Origin: Bacteroidota bacterium
GTDB lineage: Bacteria > Bacteroidota > Bacteroidia > JACCXN01
Direction: 5' to 3'
DNA length: 6,184 bases
Assembly: GCA_013696965.1 (NCBI GenBank)
Contig: JACCXN010000001.1
Coordinates: 1 to 6,184 of the forward strand
In this document: one piece after another, positions 1 to 5,920 of the stretch
Layout: the number at the start of each line of letters is the position of its first letter
Numbering within the stretch: position 1 is the stretch's first letter
Notes under the pieces: generated by a model
Told to the model about the DNA's origin: nothing
The model's input: only the letters and a program-made list of their open reading frames with translations
Database searches by the model: none
Position numbers and translations under genes: made by a program

Positions 1-121
1 AAGTTACAGAAGGTTAAGTAAAGATTTTGAATATCATACTGATACAAGTGAAACTATGATACAATTAGCAATGATTCGACTAATGCTTAATAGAATTAAA
101 AATTAAATTCAAAACAGTTTC
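1..121 (+). mobile_element. Right end of an IS5-family insertion sequence (left part outside window)
   Basis: This stretch holds the last 34 codons of a transposase and a short tail after its stop codon. At 108-121 the sequence TTCAAAACAGTTTC resembles, from memory, the right terminal inverted repeat of IS5-family elements, whose left ends often read like GAAACTGTTTTGAA. It is followed at once by TTAATTAA, a plausible target-site duplication of the TNA or TTAA kind. The other end is outside the window, so neither the inverted repeat nor the duplication can be confirmed here. The element may be intact to the left. Confidence 0.55.
2..106 (+). CDS. IS5-family DDE transposase, C-terminal fragment (cut by window edge)
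   Basis: The frame open from position 2 reads SYRRLSKDFEYHT and continues to the stop TAA at 104-106. The motif RRLSKDFE followed by SETMIQLAMIRLMLNRI is the recognisable C-terminal helix of IS5-family transposases of the IS427/IS1031 type, usually written as RRLAKDYE followed by AMIYLAMIRLMLRRL. These enzymes cut and join DNA to move the element. The third catalytic residue, the Glu in the R-x-V-E-R motif, normally lies just before this segment and would be outside the window. Only about 34 residues are visible, so it is unknown whether the full gene is intact. The assignment to the family is firm. The subgroup is an inference from motif memory. Confidence 0.8.
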   Translation, partial: SYRRLSKDFEYHTDTSETMIQLAMIRLMLNRIKN

Positions 122-127
122 TTAATT

Positions 128-151
128 AATCAGAAAGTTATCTGATTTTTT
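128..151 (+). terminator. Weak intrinsic terminator candidate on the plus strand
   Basis: AATCAGA (128-134) and TCTGATT (141-147) form a 7-bp stem with a 6-nt loop, and the T-run continues to 151. It lies 22 bp after the transposase stop and just outside the probable end of the insertion sequence. It could stop transcription leaving that element before it runs into the convergent glucosaminidase gene. The stem is short and AT-rich, so this is tentative. Confidence 0.35.
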
Positions 152-162
152 CAGACCTTGTT

Positions 163-184
163 GAAAACTAGGCCCCGCGCTAGT
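163..184 (-). terminator. Possible terminator of the glucosaminidase gene in a GC-rich patch
   Basis: Directly downstream of the minus-strand glucosaminidase stop, ACTAG (167-171) and CTAGT (180-184) can pair around the 8-nt GC-rich loop GCCCCGCG. On the minus strand the hairpin is followed by TTTTC. The stem is only 5 bp, so function as a terminator is uncertain. The position, 9 bp past the stop, is the main argument. Confidence 0.25.
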
Positions 185-192
185 GCTGAAAA

Positions 193-1122
193 TTATTTTC
201 TCCTCCTTAAATTCAAAGTTTCTCCAACTTTTACTTGATCTCCTTCAATTAAATTGTTGTAACGGTAAAGCTTTTTTAATTTAACAGCATGTTGTTGTGA
301 AACAGAGCGCAGGGTTTCCCCTTTTTTTACAACATGTGTTTGCTCATTGGCTTTGTTTCTTTTTGGCTGTAAGTAAATTACATCACCCGCTTTTATTTGT
401 TCAGCTTTGCCAAGGTCATTGTATTTTAATATTTGCCAGGGGGCCATATCCAAAGTCTTGGCTATTTTAAAAGGGGAGTCTCCATGCCTTGCAATAATAA
501 ACTTTACATTGTTTTTAAGGGAAATGTTCAATGCAACTCCAATAGGCTTTGTAGCAGTTATTGGAGTTGATTTTTGAGTGAAAGAAGGAATTTCACTTAA
601 TTTATCATACTTGTTAAGATTGTTGTCTTCAATTAAGCGGATCAATAATTCCGCATACCTTGGGTTGGTGGCGTATCCCGCCTTTTTTAAACCGTGTGCC
701 CAACCTTCATAATCCGAAACAGTTAGTTCAAACAAAGGTTTATACCAACTCCTGGTTTTTAAAAACTCAGAATGGTCACGAAAAGATTCTTGCGCAGAAT
801 GGTATTTTCTAAAACATTCATTTCTTGTATCATCATCCTGGATAAAAGTAGGCCCATTCCACCCTTTATGGCATTTTATGCCGAAATGATTGTTTGCATA
901 CCGGGCAAGAGGACTGTTTCCATCACCCGATTCAAGAATTCCCTGGGCAAGAGTAATGCTTGCAGGTATTCCGCTGGCATGCATTTCTTTGATGGCTTCC
1001 TCACTGTACCTTTCGATATATTCCTTCCTGGTCATTTTTGATTCCGAAGGTTGAGCTTCGGAATTGATTGCTAAAAATACAATCAAGGCTGTAAGAATTG
1101 GTGCAGAAATTCTAATTATCAT
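193..1122 (-). CDS. Secreted glucosaminidase (FlgJ/GH73-like) with two LysM domains
   Basis: This 309-residue protein is a predicted peptidoglycan hydrolase that cuts the glycan backbone (N-acetylglucosaminidase type) outside the inner membrane. Residues 1-23 form a signal peptide with likely cleavage after NSEA. Residues about 33-175 form the lysozyme-like glucosaminidase domain, with the typical motif ITLAQGILESG, where Glu64 is the expected catalytic acid, then NNHFGIKC and the conserved GYATNPRYA (149-157). Cys84 and Cys103 could form a disulfide. A linker (about 176-207) leads to two LysM-type repeats at about 208-253 and 263-307. The second is clear (HVVKKGETLRSVSQQH), while the first is more diverged (RHGDSPFKIAKTL). 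LysM repeats bind glycan chains and hold such enzymes on the wall. Met1 is chosen because only that start includes the signal peptide; Met30 would remove it. The gene is monocistronic, with a TAnnTTTG-like element 58 bp upstream. Domain calls are firm; exact cleavage specificity is inferred from the family. Confidence 0.92.
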   Translation of the reverse strand: MIIRISAPILTALIVFLAINSEAQPSESKMTRKEYIERYSEEAIKEMHASGIPASITLAQGILESGDGNSPLARYANNHFGIKCHKGWNGPTFIQDDDTRNECFRKYHSAQESFRDHSEFLKTRSWYKPLFELTVSDYEGWAHGLKKAGYATNPRYAELLIRLIEDNNLNKYDKLSEIPSFTQKSTPITATKPIGVALNISLKNNVKFIIARHGDSPFKIAKTLDMAPWQILKYNDLGKAEQIKAGDVIYLQPKRNKANEQTHVVKKGETLRSVSQQHAVKLKKLYRYNNLIEGDQVKVGETLNLRRRK

Positions 1123-1138
1123 TCGGTTTTATAGATTC

Positions 1139-1163
1139 TTAAGCATAAAATGTTAATGCTTAA
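1139..1163. repeat. Inverted repeat in the leader of the glucosaminidase gene
   Basis: TTAAGCAT (1139-1146) and ATGCTTAA (1156-1163) are perfect 8-bp inverted arms around a 9-nt AT-rich spacer. They lie between the candidate -7 element (1180-1187) and the start codon at 1122, so the repeat would be in the 5' untranslated region of the minus-strand mRNA. It could be a weak mRNA hairpin or a binding site for a dimeric regulator. Nothing else shows function. Confidence 0.4.
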
Positions 1164-1179
1164 ATTGTTGCCTAATTTG

Positions 1180-1187
1180 CAAATATA
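1180..1187 (-). promoter_or_regulatory. Candidate -7 element (TATATTTG) for the glucosaminidase gene
   Basis: On the minus strand this reads TATATTTG, an exact match to the Bacteroidota -7 consensus TAnnTTTG, and it would give a leader of about 50 nt. I see no good TTG -33 element at the usual distance of about 19-21 bp upstream, so the call rests on one box and its position. Confidence 0.45.
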
Positions 1188-1522
1188 AAAATGTTTTCCT
1201 CTTCCTGTTTTTATTATTTGCCAAGTTGTTGACACCTGATTGTTTATTTTGAATCTGAACTTTAAGCATACTACGCATTGTATGGCTTTTTTGTTCTGGA
1301 AATTTTGCCAACAAATTCAGGGTGGTTGTTATCTTCTTTCCAGGGAATACGGGTTTATGCAATTAAACAAAGTCAGGTTCTCTGAATGTGGCCTTATTGG
1401 TATTGTTGCTTACAAAAACATGAAACGGTACTGTTTTGTTTTTCAAATAAAACCGTTTAATATCCTAGGAATTATGTAATTTTTTTAAACTATTTTGTAA
1501 CAAATTTCTTTTAAAAACAGCC
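1188..1522. other. Divergent intergenic region without a convincing gene
   Basis: Between the two candidate promoters lie about 335 bp with only short open frames: one of 69 codons on the minus strand (1153-1362) and one of 79 codons on the plus strand (1240-1479). Neither has a signal peptide, recognisable domain or promoter, and they overlap each other on opposite strands. An imperfect inverted repeat, AAACGGT (1423-1429) and ACCGTTT (1452-1458), has a 22-nt spacer and no T-run. I recognise no RNA gene here. Confidence 0.5.
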
Positions 1523-1530
1523 CACCTTTG
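1523..1530 (+). promoter_or_regulatory. Candidate -7 element (CACCTTTG) for the small lipoprotein gene
   Basis: CACCTTTG differs at one position from TAnnTTTG; TACCTTTG is a common form of this box. It lies 38 bp before the start codon at 1569, similar to the spacing of other Bacteroidota genes. A TTG at 1495-1497 is 25 bp upstream, slightly further than the usual -33 spacing. Confidence 0.4.
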
Positions 1531-1568
1531 TTTTATAATTTAATTGTTACTCATTAAAATTAAAGAAA

Positions 1569-1814
1569 ATGAAAAATCCACTTTTATTTGCATCGGCCCT
1601 GGCATTAGTAGTTACTTCAATGGTATCTTGTAAAAAAGAATACACTTGTGAATGTTCAAAAACATACACCAGTGGCTCTGGTACAACTACAAAAGATTAT
1701 TCTGTTTATACATATAAAGAGAACAGGGTAAGGGCTGAGGAAAGATGTAATGCAAATTCTGCTACAGGTTCCGATATTTGGGGTGATTATAGCATTAATT
1801 GCCAGATTAGATAA
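1569..1814 (+). CDS. Small predicted lipoprotein with four mature cysteines
   Basis: This 81-residue protein has a lysine-containing N-terminus, a hydrophobic stretch (residues 4-19) and a lipobox-like end MVSC, so Cys21 should be lipid-modified after signal peptidase II cleavage. The mature part is about 60 residues. It begins CKKEYTCEC, and the charged CKKE start partly resembles the lipoprotein surface-export signal (Lys then acidic residues at +2 to +4) known in some Bacteroidota, so display on the cell surface is possible. Four further cysteines (27, 29, 60, 78) suggest two disulfides in a compact domain. Short lipoproteins with a CKKxYTCxC start followed by a Ser/Thr/Gly-rich segment and a late cysteine recur in this phylum, but I know no function for them. 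The start is chosen because it gives the complete signal peptide; the leader is A-rich without a Shine-Dalgarno site. It is transcribed alone, away from its left neighbour and convergent with the right one. Confidence 0.8.
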   Translation: MKNPLLFASALALVVTSMVSCKKEYTCECSKTYTSGSGTTTKDYSVYTYKENRVRAEERCNANSATGSDIWGDYSINCQIR

Positions 1815-1828
1815 TATTTCAATTTTAA

Positions 1829-1882
1829 TAATACCTGTTATTATTTTACCTCATTCATTTGGTGAAATAATAACAGGTATTA
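1829..1882 (+). terminator. Long hairpin terminator after the lipoprotein gene
   Basis: Arms at 1829-1850 and 1861-1882 pair over 22 positions, with 21 Watson-Crick pairs and one U-G wobble, around the 10-nt loop TCATTCATTT. The hairpin starts 15 bp after the stop codon and is followed on the plus strand by AACTTTTC. The position supports a terminator for the lipoprotein gene. The trailing U-run is short, so the stem length must do most of the work. It may also end minus-strand transcripts of the glycosidase gene, whose stop lies about 150 bp away. Confidence 0.7.
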
Positions 1883-2032
1883 AACTTTTCTAAATTGATT
1901 TTATTCGCTAGGTATCCGTGTTTAACCCAAAGCTAGAATAGGCGTTTAGTCAAATAATCTGTAAACTAATTTGGAATAGATTTAGATTTTTAAATGCCCA
2001 AACCTGGCTAAGAGATTATTCTAATCCTTAAT

Positions 2033-4447
2033 TCACAGGGAGGTATTAATGTTTATTTTTTTTATACTAATGCTTCCGCCTGAATTTAAGGTGAGAAAAT
2101 AAATGCCACTTGCGGGATTAACAAGCTTTATATGTTTTTCCCTTGTGCCTGGTTTTAAAATAGCGGAGTATATTACCTTTCCTCCCAAATCACTTAGGTA
2201 AATTTCAGAGCCGGGATTATCTTCAGGTATTTTAACAGTAAAATTTCCATTGTTTGGATTTGGATACAGCTTCATTTCTGTTGCCACTGCTTTTACAATT
2301 CCTGTTGTTGTCATGTTGTAATTGTCTGATAATTCTGAAAAACAAGTATTGTTTGATTGAACCCTTACAGTGTAAATTCCTGCATCATTTACGGTTATTT
2401 CCTGAGAATTGTTGGGGAGAACAACACCATTAAAACTCCATTCATAGACAATGCCGGGTTCAGAACAATGCAGGGTGTTTCCATTTATTAGAATGATTTC
2501 AGGCTTAGCAGGAATTTCCAAAATACGTGCCAGGGCAGGAGATCTTAAACTATAACATTTGCCATTGAAATCAGAAACGTAATAAGTTGTACTTGAATTT
2601 AGCACAGGAGTTGTAAAAACAGGGCCGGAATTAATAGAATTAGTTGTTGTGTTGTTTTCGTACCAATTTGGATTGCTTGCACCTAAAGAAGAAAGTGTTA
2701 AACTTCCCGGACCACAGCATTCTGCTCCGAAAGACTGAGGAGCGCTTGGAATTGGGTTTATAATTGCTTTTACTTTTGTTCGAATGCTTTCATTTGCTCC
2801 GTCAAAATTTGCAACATAAAAGGAATCCGTCTGGTTTATTATGGGGGTGGTATAGTTTGCTCCGGTAAAAAGAAGATTTCCTCCGGTGAAATTTTTATAC
2901 CAACGGTAATTTATTCCTCCTGTTGCTGTCAATAACAGAGTGCCGCTTCCACAACGTTCCTTGTTAACTGCTATGGGAGGAGCAAGGGTGGTAGTGGAGG
3001 GGGAAGATAGTTCTAATACGGTAACAGACAAGGCTGGAAGAGACAAAGTAGCACTAGTGCCGTTTAAGGTTACAGTTCCATTTTGTGTAAAGGAAGGCGA
3101 AACATCCGAATCCGCTGTTCCTTTCATTTCCCATCTCTTTCCGCTTGCATTTGAAATAAAACCTGAAATGGATAAATTCACTGTTTGTGCGCTTCTTTCT
3201 TTATTGATGATAAAAACATTTAGTTTGTTGTTAGCCTGGTGGTGGCTTGCAAAACTTCTTGTTTGGGTTGTCCCACTAGATTGTACCATGCTTTGCAGCA
3301 GAAATTTACCCCATAAAGACATGGCTATTCCATTTGCATTAAATCCTCCATTTTTATTCAAAGCATCATAAATATGGTAGGGCTGAGTGCTATTGTTTAT
3401 CCAGCGGGTATTCCAGAAAAATGAACCTTCAACTTTTGGATGCTTTAGTTGCTCACCCAATATTTCAAAAGCCACTAAAGCATGACCAAGATCGTTGTTG
3501 TTTGGCCATTGTCCAGACCAATCCATTGAATTGAACTCAGTAACAAGAACTTTAATCCGGTTTCTTTCCGAAACAGGTGCGTACTGGTTTATGGAATTGG
3601 CCGCAGTATTAACAGCCCCTGTAAGAGAAGGAGTACGGGTACGATAGTAATCATAGCCACCTGTATATTGATAAGCAGGGTAACTGCTTACGCCTAAATA
3701 ATCAATATGGGCAGCAGCCAAAGGTAGCACAGTTTGCCACCAGGTGGACTTTTCGCCATTTGCTATTATTTTTATACTTGGGTCTATTGCTTTTAAGGCT
3801 TGTGAAAATTCAATTACATCAGTACCGTATTGGCTTGCAGTAACGCATCCGTTGTATGCACAGTTGTAACTTTCATTGCCAATCATCCAGTATTTTATTT
3901 TGTGGCCTTTTATGATATTAGCATACTTCACCCATTCCTGGGCATTTTTTATTAATTGTGCTTTCGTTGGAATTGTTCCGCAACTCGCTGCCTTATACAT
4001 GCAATCATAAGGAACAACAATAAGCGGTTGAGCTCCTACAGCATTACACATAATCATGAATTCATCAAAATCAAGTGTAAGAGCTTTGTAGGTTTTCCAA
4101 TCTGTATTCATCCAACGTGATTCTCCTGAGGGCCATTCACAACTTCCGGGTCGAGTAGCAGTTGGACGGGGCTTGTCCCAGGGTGAAACCGACCAAAAAT
4201 AGCTATCTGCTTTTTCACCCCCTGGATACCTTAAGAATTTCACGCCCATGTCCTGTAATGCCTGAGTAGTGCTTTTTGCTGGTGTGGGCGATAAAAAAGA
4301 ATCATCCATCAAATGGTTCATGTTTATGCCAACAGGGTGATTGGAAACATTATTTAAAACAGTTCCAACATTTACAGAAATAGTATGCTGTGCATAAACG
4401 CCAGATGCAAAAAGAAAAATAAGCGAAAAAATACAGTTGCATTTCAT
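2033..4447 (-). CDS. Secreted GH51-like (clan GH-A) glycoside hydrolase with Ig-like modules and T9SS sorting domain
   Basis: This 804-residue protein is a predicted exported polysaccharide hydrolase. Residues 1-19 form a signal peptide, with cleavage after GVYA. Residues about 21-380 look like a clan GH-A (beta/alpha)8 barrel. MGVKFLRYPGGEKAD (67-81) resembles the FRYPGG region of GH51 alpha-L-arabinofuranosidases. WMIGNES (187-193) places the acid/base at Glu192, and VLVTEFNS (300-307) places the nucleophile at Glu304. Residues about 381-482 form the C-terminal beta-sandwich typical of such enzymes, ending LSVTVLELS. Two tandem Ig-like repeats follow (about 499-567 and 578-642), each starting CGxG and containing a WY motif and a TTP strand, then a third Ig/PKD-like module (about 649-711). 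Residues about 724-804 are a type A T9SS sorting domain, with LYPNPNNGNFTVKI (727-740) and GIYFLTL near the end. The protein should pass the outer membrane through T9SS and be released or anchored to the surface. No SusC/D or other carbohydrate genes are adjacent. The exact family and substrate are uncertain; GH39, GH30 or an unclassified GH-A family are alternatives. Confidence 0.88.
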   Translation of the reverse strand: MKCNCIFSLIFLFASGVYAQHTISVNVGTVLNNVSNHPVGINMNHLMDDSFLSPTPAKSTTQALQDMGVKFLRYPGGEKADSYFWSVSPWDKPRPTATRPGSCEWPSGESRWMNTDWKTYKALTLDFDEFMIMCNAVGAQPLIVVPYDCMYKAASCGTIPTKAQLIKNAQEWVKYANIIKGHKIKYWMIGNESYNCAYNGCVTASQYGTDVIEFSQALKAIDPSIKIIANGEKSTWWQTVLPLAAAHIDYLGVSSYPAYQYTGGYDYYRTRTPSLTGAVNTAANSINQYAPVSERNRIKVLVTEFNSMDWSGQWPNNNDLGHALVAFEILGEQLKHPKVEGSFFWNTRWINNSTQPYHIYDALNKNGGFNANGIAMSLWGKFLLQSMVQSSGTTQTRSFASHHQANNKLNVFIINKERSAQTVNLSISGFISNASGKRWEMKGTADSDVSPSFTQNGTVTLNGTSATLSLPALSVTVLELSSPSTTTLAPPIAVNKERCGSGTLLLTATGGINYRWYKNFTGGNLLFTGANYTTPIINQTDSFYVANFDGANESIRTKVKAIINPIPSAPQSFGAECCGPGSLTLSSLGASNPNWYENNTTTNSINSGPVFTTPVLNSSTTYYVSDFNGKCYSLRSPALARILEIPAKPEIILINGNTLHCSEPGIVYEWSFNGVVLPNNSQEITVNDAGIYTVRVQSNNTCFSELSDNYNMTTTGIVKAVATEMKLYPNPNNGNFTVKIPEDNPGSEIYLSDLGGKVIYSAILKPGTREKHIKLVNPASGIYFLTLNSGGSISIKKININTSL

Positions 4448-4578
4448 TTTGTAAGGAATTAATGAAAGCCTGTTTCTTTGTAAAACAGCCTAGGTAAAGG
4501 GTTTGTATGAGTTTTTACTTTAACTTTTCATTGGATTAGTTATTGCAGGAAAAATGAAATTAAGCAGAATTGAGAAAA

Positions 4579-4616
4579 AAAAGAGGCCTTTCAGATTTTT
4601 CTGAAAGGCCTCTTTT
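4579..4616 (-). terminator. Strong intrinsic terminator of the outer-membrane protein gene
   Basis: Arms at 4579-4594 and 4601-4616 are perfect 16-bp complements containing GAGGCCTTTCAG. An additional A-T pair closes a TTTT tetraloop. On the minus strand the stem runs into eight consecutive T residues (positions 4582 down to 4575). It lies 87 bp beyond the stop of the gene at 4703-5497 and 132 bp before the start of the glycosidase gene, so it separates these two co-oriented genes into different transcription units. The plus strand carries TTTT only inside the stem arm, so direction is minus. Confidence 0.9.
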
Positions 4617-4702
4617 AGGGTTTGCTTATTAGGCAATAAAAAGCTTAACGAATGATAAAAAGAAAAATTAAATTACAATGGATTTATCCTTTTAAGTAGA
4701 AT

Positions 4703-5497
4703 TTATTTAAGTATATATCTTGCAGAAATACTTCCATCAATGAAACCTCTACCCCAATAATTGAAATAAAAATAAGGCATTAAATCTAAACTTACAGTAA
4801 AAGGAACTTCATTGAATTTATACTCTAAACCACCAATGCCCACTATACCTATAGCAGTAAAAACAGTATTAGGATAATAATAATTATTGCATTTTGGATT
4901 ATTTGGATCATTGCAATTACCATAATTGTTATATAAGTATCTATGCCTGTAAAAGCCAACTCTGGCCCCTCCACCATAAACCCATGTAAGTTCGCTTACA
5001 TCAAATGCATTGCCTTTATGCAATTCATACATACCGGTTATGGAAATGCCACGCCATTGAGTCCCTATCACACCTTCCAGGGCCGCATTGCTGCTGATGA
5101 AATGTTTAATGGAAAATCCGGATGTTAAACCACCCCTTAATCCTATAGCGGTAGTATAGCCAAAATCACCGGAGGGAGTTAAACTATTTGAAGCATTTAA
5201 AATTGATCTTTTCCGGGTATCCATTGAAAAAGCTTTTGTTTGTTTCTTTTCAGTAGAAAAATAGTTTGCATCTGCATCGGTTTTTCTACCTGGTATTTCA
5301 TTTGTCAGTTCTCCTTGATTTTTGATTGTTTCAGTTTCGGAATGAATTGGATTGGAAGTTATCTCATTATGAATTGATCCAGATCCACTCCTTAATTGCA
5401 TTTCATTTTCCGAATAAATAAAATTTGTATGAGCATTTCCTGAACTACCTATTAAAAGTAAAGAAAATGTTATCAGGGTTATTATGTACGTTTTCAT
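4703..5497 (-). CDS. Predicted outer-membrane beta-barrel protein with long polar N-terminal segment
   Basis: This 264-residue protein has a signal peptide (1-22, cleavage after SGNA), a polar region of about 85 residues (24-110) rich in Ser, Thr, Asn, Glu and Lys with no obvious fold, and a C-terminal half (112-264) with alternating aromatic and small residues. Repeated GG and GxG turns, as in TAIGLRGGLTSGFSIK, VYGGGARVGFY and GIVGIGGLEYKF, and the final strand SISARYILK fit a small barrel of about eight strands, as in the OmpA/OmpX-like barrels common in Bacteroidota. A Tyr/Asn-rich loop (184-210) holds Cys195 and Cys203, spaced to form a small disulfide loop facing outward. The role cannot be told from the sequence; such proteins are usually structural or adhesive. 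The start is fixed by the signal peptide and there is no Shine-Dalgarno site. The gene stands alone: a strong terminator follows it and insertion-sequence debris lies upstream. Confidence 0.75.
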   Translation of the reverse strand: MKTYIITLITFSLLLIGSSGNAHTNFIYSENEMQLRSGSGSIHNEITSNPIHSETETIKNQGELTNEIPGRKTDADANYFSTEKKQTKAFSMDTRKRSILNASNSLTPSGDFGYTTAIGLRGGLTSGFSIKHFISSNAALEGVIGTQWRGISITGMYELHKGNAFDVSELTWVYGGGARVGFYRHRYLYNNYGNCNDPNNPKCNNYYYPNTVFTAIGIVGIGGLEYKFNEVPFTVSLDLMPYFYFNYWGRGFIDGSISARYILK

Positions 5498-5761
5498 GGT
5501 CTTATGTTTTTAGTTAGTAGCTTTCATTAATTAGGATACTATTACAAAGAAAATAAAATTTTTGAAAATTAACGGTTAAAATAATAGTTTTTTATTCAAG
5601 AGCTATTCTTTGTTTTGCGTATACTCATGGTGTTTAGTATGTGTTTTTTAAATTGAAAAGCATGAAATATTTCCTTCTTTCAGTTTATTTTCAGGTACTT
5701 CAACAGCCGATTTATTTATAATTTCAGGTATTATTAAAATCCATTGCTTTTTCACCTTTGG
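5498..5761. other. Intergenic DNA between the outer-membrane protein gene and insertion-sequence debris
   Basis: This AT-rich stretch must hold the promoter of the minus-strand outer-membrane protein gene. The plus strand has only very short open frames, for instance one starting KYFLLSVYF near 5663 that stops within 20 codons. The 9-mer TTTCAGGTA occurs twice (5689-5697 and 5722-5730), probably by chance. I recognise no transposase sequence before about 5789. Confidence 0.45.
5545..5552 (-). promoter_or_regulatory. Weak -7-like element (TTTCTTTG) upstream of the outer-membrane protein gene
   Basis: The minus strand reads TTTCTTTG, one mismatch from TAnnTTTG, 47 bp before the start codon at 5497. 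I see no TTG at -33 spacing. The site is offered mainly because its spacing agrees with the other candidate promoters in the window. Confidence 0.25.
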
Positions 5762-5920
5762 ATGAAAACTTCGGATGTGGTTTTTTTAATTGACTGGGTG
5801 TTATTTGAAAAAAACATTGGCCCATATTTAAGCATCGATGAAACGGCATTGTCGCAAGGAGAGCTTTATACAGTTGTTACTAATAAAGAAGCAAAAGGAA
5901 AGAAAGGAGCTCGTTGCTAG
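5762..5920 (+). pseudogene. ISAon1-like transposase remnant: piece around the first catalytic Asp
   Basis: The frame from ATG 5762 to TAG 5918-5920 encodes 52 residues. From about residue 10, IDWVLFEKNIGPYLSIDET followed by ALSQGELYTVVTNKEAKGKKGA matches what I know of the start of the DDE domain in ISAon1-group (ISL3-type) transposases; the Asp of SIDET (residue 26) is the first catalytic acid. The enzyme should continue GALVA and run for some 250 more residues, but here it ends ARC-stop. Inserting two bases after the Ala codon would restore reading into a Val-Ala pair, so a small deletion or the rearrangement junction lies at about 5908-5920. The normal upstream helix-turn-helix part is absent. 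The fragment cannot be active. Family recognition is strong; the exact left limit is an estimate. Confidence 0.75.

Noticed and set aside
772-1041. 89-codon plus-strand open frame
   Set aside because: It is antisense to the conserved glucosaminidase domain and has no independent support.
1153-1362. 69-codon minus-strand open frame upstream of the glucosaminidase gene
   Set aside because: It covers the candidate -7 element and leader of the glucosaminidase gene, and its protein is basic with no domain-like pattern.
1423-1458. Inverted repeat AAACGGT and ACCGTTT
   Set aside because: Seven-base arms with a 22-nt spacer, no T-run and no gene end nearby; likely chance.
1240-1479. 79-codon plus-strand open frame in the intergenic region
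   Set aside because: No promoter, signal peptide or recognisable motif; it overlaps another short frame on the opposite strand and its composition looks like translated AT-rich intergenic DNA.
1953-2020. AATAATCT and AGATTATT as a possible hairpin after the glycosidase gene
   Set aside because: The arms are 8 bp, AT-only apart from one base, and 52 nt apart; no terminator shape.
2940-3371. 143-codon plus-strand open frame
   Set aside because: It lies wholly inside the glycosidase gene on the opposite strand, whose protein has clear domains through this region.
4943-5128. 61-codon plus-strand open frame
   Set aside because: It is antisense to the beta-barrel part of the outer-membrane protein gene.
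5689-5730. Direct repeat TTTCAGGTA, two copies 33 bp apart
   Set aside because: Nine matching bases in AT-rich DNA with only two copies is weak. The spacing is near three helical turns, but no third copy or promoter context supports an operator.
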